Shown: piece after piece, positions 8,317 through 15,969 of the stretch
Numbering within the stretch: the first letter of the stretch is position 1
Layout of the letters: the number at the start of each line of letters is the position of its first letter
NCBI GenBank assembly: GCA_016719055.1
Contig: JADKAW010000008.1
Span: 1 to 57,297, forward strand
Source: Candidatus Rhodoferax mariagerensis
GTDB taxonomy: Bacteria > Pseudomonadota > Gammaproteobacteria > Burkholderiales > Burkholderiaceae_C
Direction: 5' to 3'
DNA length: 57,297 nucleotides
Notes under the pieces: generated by a model
The model's database searches: none
Told to the model about the DNA's origin: nothing
What the model saw: only the letters and a program-made list of their open reading frames with translations
Position numbers and translations under genes: made by a program

Positions 8317-8364
8317 GGTGCAAACCCGCGGTGGTGCAAACCCCTGCAAACCTTGGTTTGCACC
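8317..8364. repeat. Iteron-like cluster of GGTGCAAACC units
   Basis: Two direct copies of GGTGCAAACCC start at 8317 and 8333, a partial copy TGCAAACC starts at 8345, and an inverted GGTTTGCACC is at 8355-8364. The last two form an 8+8 palindrome with a TT spacer. The surrounding 337 bp gap (8108-8444) has no gene I can support; it lies past the parE stop. Confidence 0.5.
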
Positions 8365-8444
8365 CTGACTGTGGGCGACGAGTGCGCGTGTCTCCCCCGC
8401 ATAGGTTCTTCGTCAGGAAGGACCCCTTTTACCTGGGCGGGAAA

Positions 8445-8774
8445 TCAGATGTCATCGATCGTGACCATCCACTGCGGTATGTCCCGCGTGCCATGCAGCA
8501 CCCGCCAAACATCAATGTGGTCTGGCCGCTCAACGTAAAACACGAGATGAGGATATCGTGTCAATGGCCAAAAGCGCAGACCGGGCAGGTTCAATTCGTG
8601 GGCATAACGCGGTGAACCGGTCGCAGGATGGCGACCAATGTGGGCGTAGGCATCCTCCAGTGCGTCAATGAAACCATAGGCCGCTTGCTCAGCAGACTCG
8701 CCCAGGTAGTAGGCAATGATCTCGTCAATATCGTGATTGGCCAGCTCGCGTGCGACGACAGGTTTGACTTTCAA
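8445..8774 (-). CDS. parE: ParE/RelE-family toxin
   Basis: A 109-residue type II toxin. The fold is recognised from VARELANHDIDEIIAYYLGE at the start and the C-terminal LRFWPLTRYPHLVFYVERPD and VWRVLHGTRDIP, typical of ParE proteins. ParE members usually poison DNA gyrase; RelE members cleave mRNA on the ribosome, and the sequence alone does not separate the two here. The ATG overlaps the antitoxin stop by four bases (8771-8774), the normal antitoxin-first arrangement. In this island it probably acts as a stability module. Confidence 0.88.
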   Translation of the reverse strand: MKVKPVVARELANHDIDEIIAYYLGESAEQAAYGFIDALEDAYAHIGRHPATGSPRYAHELNLPGLRFWPLTRYPHLVFYVERPDHIDVWRVLHGTRDIPQWMVTIDDI

Positions 8775-9022
8775 CCGTGCGCGCCCACTGCTGTTGCTTT
8801 GCGAACACGCTCACGCAGGCCATCAAAGTACGCTGTATCGGCCACGCCTGCAGGCGCAGAGGCGGCACCAGCCACCAGCAGACTGCGCACGTGCAGCCGA
8901 TCTTTGTCTTTGCGGATCAGTTCGCGCAGGTATTCACTGCTGGTGCCATACGAGCCCTGGCTAACCTGTTCATCAACAAAGGACTTCAGGGTGTCTGGCA
9001 AAGAGATGTTCATGGTACTCAT
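8771..9022 (-). CDS. parD: ParD-family ribbon-helix-helix antitoxin
   Basis: An 83-residue antitoxin from the ATG at 9022 (MSTMNISLP); a GTG at 9028 and an ATG at 9013 are in-frame alternatives. The N-terminal half is a ribbon-helix-helix DNA-binding domain (MNISLPDTLKSFVDEQVSQG, then SSEYLRELIR) and the C-terminal half should wrap the toxin. It is encoded upstream of parE with a four-base overlap, so both are co-translated and the antitoxin probably represses the pair. Two direct TTGGCAA units lie 20-40 bp upstream (about 9040-9056) and are operator candidates. Confidence 0.88.
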   Translation of the reverse strand: MSTMNISLPDTLKSFVDEQVSQGSYGTSSEYLRELIRKDKDRLHVRSLLVAGAASAPAGVADTAYFDGLRERVRKATAVGAHG

Positions 9023-9140
9023 GCCCACAGTTTAGAGGTCTTGGCAAAATTTGGCAAGATTGATGTGCCTTCCCAAAGCCACCAATGGGTACGAGGGTGT
9101 GAGCATTCCCGATGCTCACCCTCTCTTTAGAGAGGAAAGG

Positions 9141-9302
9141 CCGGGAACCGGGAAAGTAGCGTATTCATTGGGTTTGATCGTTCCCGACAGCATTTCGGGA
9201 ACGATGTCCACCGGGACCGATTGAATCCGCGTAAACACTGGCTGCAATCGTTCCCGGGAACCCAATCGTTCCCGGCGGGAACCGGGAAGCCGGGAACGAT
9301 TG
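9141..9302. repeat. Dense GGGAAC/GTTCCC repeat cluster
   Basis: About eleven GGGAA(C)/GTTCCC units fall in 160 bp. They include a perfect 11+11 inverted repeat (9177-9187 with 9195-9205, ATCGTTCCCGA), direct CAATCGTTCCCGG-type units at 9245 and 9264, and an inverted CCGGGAACGATTG at 9290-9302. The block lies just past the 3' end of the primase/helicase gene and upstream of parDE. Iteron-like clusters next to a Rep-type helicase suggest a replication origin or a regulator array; this is inference. No gene is seen in 9023-9322. Confidence 0.6.
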
Positions 9303-9322
9303 AGGTAGGTCGGGCAGCATCA

Positions 9323-11358
9323 TTAAGCATCCCGCTGTCCGGGTCTGGACTGGCTCAAGTGCCCTTTGATGAACACGGCATCGCCGCCCGCCACGGGTCC
9401 GTTTGGCACGTCGAGCCACTTGACCAACTTGGACCCTTCCGCCATGGCACCGACCAGTTCCTGCTTGGCCAGCAAAACACTGACCCATTCCGCGAGTTTG
9501 TGTTTGCTGATGGCATGGAATGCATCTGGTAGTTCATGGCGACGTTCATACACACCGTTGCCCCCTGTTTTTGTGTACGGTTTGCCCTCAACGGCGGCGC
9601 GAGCAATGGCCGCTTTGAGTTCTGGCAGCAGGTTGACATCAGTCTGGCGGGCACACACCATTTCCTGACTGCGGTCAAGCAGCAACCCACGGTCATCACG
9701 CAAGTAGGTGGTCACCCGCATGTTGGCGCGACCGTTGGCCTTGACCACCCCGCCCATCACAACGCGGCCACGTTCGAAGTGCTCACCCAGCGTCTTGCAG
9801 ATGGTCTTGGCCTGTTCTTCCTTGGGGTTCCACAATGCGTAGACAGAGCGAACACCATCGACCAGACCACCGGTGCCGCGAATGGCCTCACGGGCCTGTT
9901 CGGGTGTGGAGGCTTCCCGCTTTGCAAAATGGTGAGACACGATGACCGATGCGCCGGTGCTGGCGGCAAGCGCCGAAAGCCGGGAACAGACGAACTGAGC
10001 GTTCTCTGGCACATTCAAATCCAGTGCGCACAGCGGCTGAAGCGGATCCAAAACGACCAGCTTCAGATCAACCATGGCCTTGAGCTGACGCTCCAACGCC
10101 AACCATGCGGATGTGGTGGATGCCGCCCGCGATGCCGGATCGGGCGCAAACAATGGCACGGCACCGCCAGCATCGGGTAGCGGCAGCACATGGAGCTGCT
10201 CTGGAATGGAGCCCAAGGCGTTGAGTCGGTTGTGGACTTCGATGGCATCGTCTTCCGCCGTGACATAGATGGCTACGCCGTGGCCGCTCAAGGCACCACC
10301 AAACAGTTCGGGTTCATTCGCCCAAACCCTGTCGGACGCAGACACCGCTCGCGATAGCGCCAAAAGCAGGAACGACTTGCCAACACCACCGCCAGCAGCG
10401 ACCAGTGCAGCCTGGGCCATTGGGAACACGCCCTCTACGAGCCAGCGCCTGGGTTGAGGCTGACCAACAAATCGCTCAGCGGCACGCCACTGTGAAATAT
10501 CGAACCGTCCATTGGACTTCTCGGCCGCAATGCCATCGCTATTCTCAATTCGTGCGGATGCCTTGAGCAGTGCGGTGACATCAAAGCCTTCGACCACTGC
10601 GTCGGCCGCGTCCCATTTTTTCGGTCTGTCATCTGGCACGGTCACACGCCTGACCATGGCACCGGCGCTTTGCAGCTTGGGAATGACCGCATTGGCATAT
10701 TTCATACCGGCATCATCGTGATCAGGCCACACCGCCACGGTCTTGCCTGCAAGTGGTGACCAGTCAGTCTTGTCGATGGCAGTGGCAGCCCCACCCATGG
10801 CGGTGGTGGCCACGATGCCAAGTTTCATCAGGGCATCGGCACATTTTTCGCCCTCAACCAGCACCACCGCATCAGCCGTGCTGACATCCGGCAAGTTGTA
10901 CAGTGGCCGTGGTGTTGGCATCCGGGTCAAACGGGCGCGTACATCCCATGGTCGGTACTGCTTTCCGCTGGGTGTGTCATACCGGTACTCGCAGGCCAGC
11001 AATTCACCCTCTGCACTCTATAGAACCACTTGGCTGATGATGGCCCAAGATCATCCACTGTAGGCGTCTGCTTGATGGGCGTTGTGGCAATGCGTGGAAC
11101 CACAAACCAGTGACCCACGTCGTCCAGCAAGTCACCAGAATCGCGCGGAAGCGCATAGCCTCGTGCACATGCCCATAGCGCCAACACATCACCGGATTCG
11201 CCCGTGGCGAAATCGAGCCAGACACCACGTTTGGAACCTTCCAACTCCACCACCAAACTGTGGCCGGTATCACCCTGAACATTGCCAACGATGAACTGCG
11301 CACCCTGACGCTTGCCGTTGGGATACAGGTGGGATACGGCTATTTCCAGCACGCCCAT
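9323..11358 (-). pseudogene. TOPRIM primase - RepA-like helicase of a mobile element, one frameshift
   Basis: Predicted replication protein of about 678 residues, read from 11358 once one base is restored in the C-run at 11007-11009 (VQR-GELLACEYRYDT expected). Order: a DnaG-like N-terminal segment (LYPNGKRQGAQF, then VWLDFATGESGD); a TOPRIM domain (VVLVEGEKCADAL and VAVWPDHDDAG); then a RecA-type hexameric helicase with Walker A VAAGGGVGKS, a RepA-like IYVTAEDDAIEVHNRLNALG, Walker B LVVLDPLQPL and IVSHHFAKR. The C-terminal 130 residues are variable. The first codons overlap, antisense, a group II intron maturase remnant, so the native start is probably lost. Such proteins serve plasmids and integrative elements. 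Confidence 0.82.
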
Positions 11359-11559
11359 CGGTTCACGTTCTCAACACTCGATGGTTTCATTCGCCGTCGG
11401 TTGAGGGCAATGTTGCGCCGCCAAAAGCACAGACCGGGTCAAGGACGATGTTATCGCGATCACAAGCAATGGCCAAATGCATACTTCGCTAATCTTGGGC
11501 TATTCACAATGTCAGAGGCTCATAAATTGGCGCGCCAATCCCGATGCGGAAACAACTGA
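11338..11559 (+). pseudogene. Group II intron maturase, C-terminal remnant
   Basis: About 73 codons in frame with the stop at 11557-11559, reading YFQHAHRFTFSTLDGFIRRR, then LRAMLRRQ, DHKQWPNAYFANLGLFTMSE and QSRCGNN. This is the maturase-specific (X) domain and tail of a group II intron reverse transcriptase. The reverse-transcriptase core (YADD) is absent. The left boundary at about 11335 coincides with where the divergent primase stops resembling its family, so the fragment was fused to that gene. Domain V of the intron starts six bases after the stop, as expected for an intron whose ORF lies in domain IV. Confidence 0.75.
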
Positions 11560-11564
11560 CTGGA

Positions 11565-11637
11565 GAGCCCGTCGCGGGAAAACCGCACACCGGGTTCGGA
11601 GGGAGGGGACGGCGGGAACCGTTCCCTACCCCTATCC
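11565..11637 (+). ncRNA. Group II intron domains V and VI (3' end of a truncated intron)
   Basis: Domain V at 11565-11597 folds as GAGCCCG...CGGGTTC closing an inner CGCGG-GAAA-ACCGC hairpin, close to the conserved ~34-nt catalytic element. Domain VI follows: GGGGACGG pairs with CCGTTCCC, and TACCCCTAT would hold the branch-site adenosine and the 3' splice site near 11635. With the maturase tail just upstream this is the 3' end of an intron lacking domains I-III, hence inactive for splicing. Confidence 0.72.
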
Positions 11638-11757
11638 TACAGCCTTCAAGAGTCATTCTCGGCCAAAACCCGAACGACTTCTGACGCTGCACACCCGACC
11701 AAGAATCAGCCACCCAGCGCTAAATTTCTGCAATTTCATACCACTGCAAGGCCTGGT

Positions 11758-11873
11758 GATTGGGTCATGTGACCGGGCTTTGGGGCGAAAGGCGCGCGAG
11801 TAACAGGCATTTGCACACAATCAGCTGACCTCGCGCGTGATTTCGCCCCAAAAACGCATGCGCATGACCCAGT
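11758..11873. repeat. Large imperfect inverted repeat upstream of coaBC
   Basis: Left arm 11758-11800 and right arm 11830-11873 share TGGGTCATG, TTTGGGGCGAAA and CGCGCGAG in opposite orientation, separated by short mismatched blocks, with a 29-base centre. This fills most of the gap 11638-11943, which holds no convincing gene. It could be a small non-autonomous element, a structured leader of coaBC, or an island end. Confidence 0.5.
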
Positions 11874-11943
11874 CGCCACGCCGTGGGTAAAAGCGGCTGG
11901 CGATCACCCAAAGTCCACCGAGCGCTCTGTTACATTGCGGCGC

Positions 11944-13158
11944 ATGAAAGATCTAGCTGGAAAACACATCGTTTTGGGCCTCACCGGAGGCATCGCATGT
12001 TACAAATCAGCCGAGTTGTGCCGACTGATGATCAAGGCCGGCGCCACCGTGCAGGTGGTGATGACGGCTGCGGCCGAACATTTCATGACCGCAGTCAGTA
12101 TGCAGGCCCTGAGCCAGCGCCCGGTGGCGCTGTCGCAATGGGATGCGCGTGAGGCCAACAACATGGCACACATCAACCTGAGCCGCGCGGCGGACGCCTG
12201 CCTGATTGCACCCTGTAGCGCTGATTTCATCGCCAAACTTGCCCAGGGCCAGTCCGATGATTTGCTCAGCCTGATGTGTCTGGCGCGGCCCGTTGACCAG
12301 GTGCCGCTATTGCTGGCGCCAGCCATGAACCGCGAAATGTGGGCGCATCCGGCGACCCAGCGCAACTTGGCGCAGGTGGCTGCAGACGGTGCCGTGGTGC
12401 TGGGCGTTGGTGTGGGTGAACAGGCTTGTGGCGAGACCGGCGACGGGCGCATGCTGGAGCCACACGAACTGCTCGACGACCTGATAGCCTTCTTTCAGCC
12501 CAAAGTGCTTGCCGGCCAGCGGGTCTTGATCACTGCCGGACCCACTTACGAGGCGATTGACCCGGTGCGTGGCATCACCAATTTGTCCAGCGGAAAAATG
12601 GGCTTTGCCATTGCCCGCGCAGCGCGCGAAGCTGGAGCCGACGTGACGCTGGTGGCGGGACCGGTGAGTTTGCCAACGCCGCGTGGCGTGCAGCGTATTG
12701 ATGTGCGTTCAGCATCAAATATGCTCTCAGCCGTTACGTTGCATGCGCCAGAAGCTCGCGTATTTATAGCAACAGCAGCCGTGGCGGACTGGCGGCCTGA
12801 CGTTGCTTCCGAGCAAAAAATCAAAAAAGATGGCTCGGGGCAAACGCCTGCGCTGCGGTTTGTCGAAAACCCGGACATTCTGGCCACGCTGGCCCAGTCG
12901 GCGCGTGCGCGCAGTGGTGATCTGTATTGCGTCGGCTTTGCTGCTGAAAGCCACGACCTGCTGGCCAACGCCCAGGCTAAGCGCCTGCGCAAAGGTGTTC
13001 CGCTGTTGGTCGGCAACATTGGCCCAGCCACCTTTGGTCAGGACGACAACGCCTTGCTGTTGGTGGAGGAGCAGGGCACCGAAGAATTTGCACGAGACAG
13101 CAAACTCGCTTTAGCTAGAAGATTGATAGCGTCTATCGCAGACCGAATAAGGGATTGA
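11944..13158 (+). CDS. coaBC: Bifunctional phosphopantothenoylcysteine decarboxylase/synthetase
   Basis: Two consecutive steps of coenzyme A synthesis: CTP-dependent joining of 4'-phosphopantothenate to cysteine (CoaB, C-terminal) and FMN-dependent decarboxylation (CoaC, N-terminal). About 404 residues from the ATG at 11944; a TTG three codons upstream is less likely. CoaC (about 1-185) shows LGLTGGIACYKSAEL, APAMNREMW and the cysteine loop ACGETGDGRMLEP. CoaB shows ITAGPTYEAIDPVRGITN, SSGKMGFAIA and FIATAAVADWRP. The 3' end overlaps a repeat copy, and dut follows eight bases after the stop; coaBC-dut is a widely conserved pair. Confidence 0.96.
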   Translation: MKDLAGKHIVLGLTGGIACYKSAELCRLMIKAGATVQVVMTAAAEHFMTAVSMQALSQRPVALSQWDAREANNMAHINLSRAADACLIAPCSADFIAKLAQGQSDDLLSLMCLARPVDQVPLLLAPAMNREMWAHPATQRNLAQVAADGAVVLGVGVGEQACGETGDGRMLEPHELLDDLIAFFQPKVLAGQRVLITAGPTYEAIDPVRGITNLSSGKMGFAIARAAREAGADVTLVAGPVSLPTPRGVQRIDVRSASNMLSAVTLHAPEARVFIATAAVADWRPDVASEQKIKKDGSGQTPALRFVENPDILATLAQSARARSGDLYCVGFAAESHDLLANAQAKRLRKGVPLLVGNIGPATFGQDDNALLLVEEQGTEEFARDSKLALARRLIASIADRIRD

Positions 13159-13166
13159 GGCCAATC
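13123..13166 (+). repeat. Dispersed ~43 bp repeat, copy 2 (end of coaBC to start of dut)
   Basis: GATAGCGTC, CGCAGACCGAATAAGGG and GAGGCCAATC match the family order and spacing. It encodes the last coaBC codons and ends directly against the dut ATG, so its GAGG may act as the dut ribosome site. It is one of the more degenerate copies. Confidence 0.5.
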
Positions 13167-13616
13167 ATGTTAAATATTGATGTCAAGGTTATTGACCCGC
13201 GCATGGCCAGCCAATTGCCCGCCTACGCCACCCCAGGCAGTGCCGGGCTCGATTTGCGTGCCTGCTTGAACGAGCCGCTCACGCTGGCCGCCAACGCCTG
13301 GCAACTGGTGCCGACCGGCTTCGCCGTCTATCTGAAAGACCCGGCTTACGCGGCGCTGATCCTGCCGCGCTCAGGATTGGGTCACAAACATGGCATCGTG
13401 CTTGGCAACTTGGTGGGCCTGATTGACAGTGATTACCAGGGCCAGCTGATGGTCAGCGCCTGGAACCGCAGCGACACCGCCTTCACCATCGAGCCGATGG
13501 AGCGCATTGCGCAACTGGTGATCGTGCCGGTGCTTCAAGCGCGCTTCAACCTGGTCAACGAGTTTCCTGCCAGTGAACGTGGGGAGGGTGGTTACGGCTC
13601 CACCGGCAAAGCCTGA
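13167..13616 (+). CDS. dut: dUTP diphosphatase
   Basis: Hydrolyses dUTP to dUMP and pyrophosphate, keeping uracil out of DNA and feeding thymidylate synthesis. 149 residues, normal for the homotrimeric family. All five motifs are present: GSAGLDLRACL (I), ILPRSGLGHKHGI (II), NLVGLIDSDYQG (III), ERIAQLVIVPV (IV) and the C-terminal RGEGGYGSTG (V). I chose the ATG at 13167 with GAGG upstream rather than a TTG at 13155. It probably shares a transcript with coaBC. Confidence 0.96.
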   Translation: MLNIDVKVIDPRMASQLPAYATPGSAGLDLRACLNEPLTLAANAWQLVPTGFAVYLKDPAYAALILPRSGLGHKHGIVLGNLVGLIDSDYQGQLMVSAWNRSDTAFTIEPMERIAQLVIVPVLQARFNLVNEFPASERGEGGYGSTGKA

Positions 13617-13619
13617 GTC

Positions 13620-14153
13620 TCAATGCAGCGTGTGGCTGCCGGGCGCAACGTCGTGGGATGCCGCGACCTTGAAAAATCCGGTGCCTGCAGTGCCGCTGCC
13701 AATTTCCACTTGGGTGGCCTCGCGCACAGCCCGCACTTTCAGGGTTAACAGCAGCGCAATGCCGGCCAGCGGGTGGTTGCCGTCCAGCACCACGTGCTCG
13801 GGGTAAACGTCAGTCACGGTGTAGAGCGCGTCTTGCGGCGTGTTCGGGTTGCAACCGGCAGGCAGTGCCGTGCCGTCGAACGTCATGCCTTCTTCCAGCA
13901 AATCAGGGAACAGCGCACGCGGTTCAAGGAACACCAACTGCTCGTTGTATTCACCAAAACCTTGCTCAGGCTCAATGTGCAGGTTGATGGTGCTGCCGGC
14001 GCTGCAGCCTTGCAAGGCGTCTTCGATGACCTGAAAGAGATCATCACCGCCGATCAAAAATTCGACGGGGTCGTCAAGCACGTCCAGTTCTTCGCCCAAG
14101 GTGTCCATGAGGGTCCAGCTTAAAGCAGCAACGCATTGTTGAATAATTTTCAT
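13620..14153 (-). CDS. FKBP-type peptidyl-prolyl isomerase, SlyD-like
   Basis: A 177-residue SlyD-like cis-trans prolyl isomerase/chaperone. I chose the ATG at 14153 (MKIIQQCVAALSWTLMDTLG); longer readings lack support. It has the FKBP half domains around an inserted flap: PVEFLIGGDDLFQVIEDAL and INLHIEPEQGFGEYNEQL, then DGNHPLAGIALLLTLKVR. The histidine-rich metal tail of E. coli SlyD is missing, though a short tail includes SHDVAPGSHTLH. It converges on dut with a three-base gap and is divergent from the cupin gene with 67 bp between starts, where both promoters must lie. Confidence 0.88.
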   Translation of the reverse strand: MKIIQQCVAALSWTLMDTLGEELDVLDDPVEFLIGGDDLFQVIEDALQGCSAGSTINLHIEPEQGFGEYNEQLVFLEPRALFPDLLEEGMTFDGTALPAGCNPNTPQDALYTVTDVYPEHVVLDGNHPLAGIALLLTLKVRAVREATQVEIGSGTAGTGFFKVAASHDVAPGSHTLH

Positions 14154-14220
14154 ACCTAGAATTGTCGCAGTTTGAAATGACCTGAATCCTTGGCGATTTT
14201 CACCAACTTTGGAGAATGGA

Positions 14221-15357
14221 ATGGACGTTTCCCAGGCGCTGCCCTTGCTTGGCGGCATCAGCCCGCAGGTTTTCATGAAGCGGTATTGGCAAAAAAAGCC
14301 CCTGCTGGTTCGCCAGGCGGTGCCTGACTTCAAGCCGCTGCTGAACCGTGCTGAGCTCTTTGAACTGGCCGCCAACGAAGACGCTCAGACCCGCATGGTG
14401 ATTCAGGAGCCTGGAAAAACACCGGGCTGGCGATTTAAGCAGGGCCCGTTTCAACGCAAGGCCTTGCCAGCGCTAAAAACACCGGGCTGGACAATCCTGG
14501 TGCAGGGCGTGGACCTGCATGTCGAGTCGGTGCACCAGTTGATGAACCAATTTCGCTTTGTGCCCGACGCCCGTCTGGACGACCTGATGATCAGTTTTGC
14601 CACCGACGGTGGTGGGGTCGGGCCGCACTTTGACAGTTACGACGTTTTTTTGCTGCAAGCCCATGGCCGCCGGCGCTGGCGCATTGGCCGGCAAAAAGAC
14701 CTGAGCCTGCAGCCCGACGTGCCACTCAAGATTTTGAGCCACTTTGTGCCCGAACAAGAGTTTGTGCTGGAGCCGGGTGACTTGCTCTACCTGCCGCCCG
14801 GCTATGCCCACGACGGCATTGCCGAGGGTGATTGCATGACCTATTCGATTGGTTTTCGCATCCCCAACAAGGCCGAACTGGCGCGCGAACTACTGCAACG
14901 GCTGGCCGAAGACGCCGAAGACGATGTCGGTGTGGCCTTGTACCGAGACCCCAACCAGGTGGCGGTTGATCAACCAGCCGGCATTCCGGCGCAGATGCTG
15001 GAGTTTGCCCAAAAGGCTGTTCAGGAAGCGTTGAAAGACCCTCAAGCTTTGGCACGCGGCCTGGGCGAGTACATGACCGAGCCCAAACCTCATGTGTGGT
15101 TTGATCCGGGTCAGGCGGTAGATTTCAAGCGGTTGACCGGAGGTTTGCGCCTGGACCGCCGCAGCAAAATGATGTTTGATGACCAGCACATTTTTATCAA
15201 CGGCGAGAGTTTCAACGCGTCTGGCCGCGATGGGATGCTGATGCGCAGCCTGGCCAACTTGCGCCTGCTCAGCGCCAAAGATGCTCAAAAAATAAGCGAT
15301 CAGGCCGCAGAACTGGTGCAGTCGTGGATGCAAGCCGGTTGGTTGCATGGTTTTTGA
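14221..15357 (+). CDS. roxA: Ribosomal protein uL16 arginine hydroxylase-like cupin (RoxA/YcfD)
   Basis: A 2-oxoglutarate/Fe(II) oxygenase with a JmjC-type cupin; E. coli YcfD hydroxylates an arginine of ribosomal protein L16. 378 residues from the ATG at 14221, with TTGGAGA five bases upstream. The metal triad is visible: H136 and D138 in PHFDSYDVFLLQ and H197 in LPPGYAHDGIAEGD. A C-terminal dimerisation/winged-helix part runs from about 215 to the end. L16 as target is family knowledge; the motif spacing matches YcfD. Confidence 0.88.
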   Translation: MDVSQALPLLGGISPQVFMKRYWQKKPLLVRQAVPDFKPLLNRAELFELAANEDAQTRMVIQEPGKTPGWRFKQGPFQRKALPALKTPGWTILVQGVDLHVESVHQLMNQFRFVPDARLDDLMISFATDGGGVGPHFDSYDVFLLQAHGRRRWRIGRQKDLSLQPDVPLKILSHFVPEQEFVLEPGDLLYLPPGYAHDGIAEGDCMTYSIGFRIPNKAELARELLQRLAEDAEDDVGVALYRDPNQVAVDQPAGIPAQMLEFAQKAVQEALKDPQALARGLGEYMTEPKPHVWFDPGQAVDFKRLTGGLRLDRRSKMMFDDQHIFINGESFNASGRDGMLMRSLANLRLLSAKDAQKISDQAAELVQSWMQAGWLHGF

Positions 15358-15384
15358 TGCGTAAGCACAACGCGGGCCTTACGT

Positions 15385-15418
15385 CAAGCGTGAAAACCAG
15401 CGATTTTCAAACTACAAT
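15385..15418 (+). promoter_or_regulatory. Candidate promoter of the small lipoprotein gene
   Basis: TACAAT at 15413-15418 is a good -10 box; the best -35 candidate is GTGAAA at 15390-15395 with a 17-base spacer. Transcription would start near 15425 and give a leader of about 90 bases before the ATG at 15518. Confidence 0.4.
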
Positions 15419-15517
15419 AGCGGACTGAGCGAATATTGCAGTCGCGTGTTTGCTTGGTCTTTGCATCTTCTTGCAAAATCAACTTCCGAAATTGTCATTT
15501 TTTACTAGGTATTTCAC

Positions 15518-15766
15518 ATGAACAAATCTCTCGTACTGATCGCCGTGATCGCTGCTGCCGCTCTCGCCGCTTGTGGCAAGAAAGAAGAAGCTCCTGCGCC
15601 TGCACCAGCACCCGCTGCTGCACCGGCTCCAGCACCCGCCGCTCCTGCTGCCTCTGAAGCCGCTTCGGCACCTGCTGCTGCCACTTCTGCTGCACCAGTT
15701 GATGACGCTGCCAAGAAGGCTGTTGACGCCGCTGCTGATGCTGCTAAGAAGGCTGCTTCCAAGTAA
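15518..15766 (+). CDS. Small Ala/Pro-rich lipoprotein
   Basis: An 82-residue predicted lipoprotein of unknown role. A basic start (MNKS) and a hydrophobic core lead to the lipobox LAAC at residues 18-21; the mature protein begins CGKKEEAPAP. After that come AP repeats (about 25-45), an A/S segment and an amphipathic AAKKAVDAAADAAKKAASK tail that resembles a helical, possibly peptidoglycan- or DNA-like-binding, lysine-rich end. It has its own promoter candidate and a strong terminator, so it is probably monocistronic and well expressed. Homologous short lipoproteins exist in related genera, mostly uncharacterised. Confidence 0.8.
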   Translation: MNKSLVLIAVIAAAALAACGKKEEAPAPAPAPAAAPAPAPAAPAASEAASAPAAATSAAPVDDAAKKAVDAAADAAKKAASK

Positions 15767-15790
15767 TTTTTACCTGGACTGCAACTAGAA

Positions 15791-15813
15791 AGCCACCTTC
15801 GGGTGGCTTTTTT
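15791..15813 (+). terminator. Intrinsic terminator of the lipoprotein gene
   Basis: AGCCACC, a TTCG tetraloop and GGTGGCT are followed by TTTTTT; the stem starts 24 bases after the stop. Confidence 0.9.
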
Positions 15814-15969
15814 ATTTTGCATCTTGCTCGCAGCAATTGCCATACCGGACAGGAGAGAATCGATTTTCTCCAGGATATGAAAAAATAAGCAGGCTGGCGC
15901 TGAAAACGCTACTTTGGCAATGCGCTTTCTTATCATTTTGACATGTGTTTGTTTGGACACTCAACACCG

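Noticed and set aside
12720..12780. Possible extra repeat copy in coaBC (TTATAGCAACAGCAGCC)
   Set aside because: Lacks the AAGGGCT half, and the encoded FIATAAVADWRP is normal CoaB sequence, so nothing was inserted.
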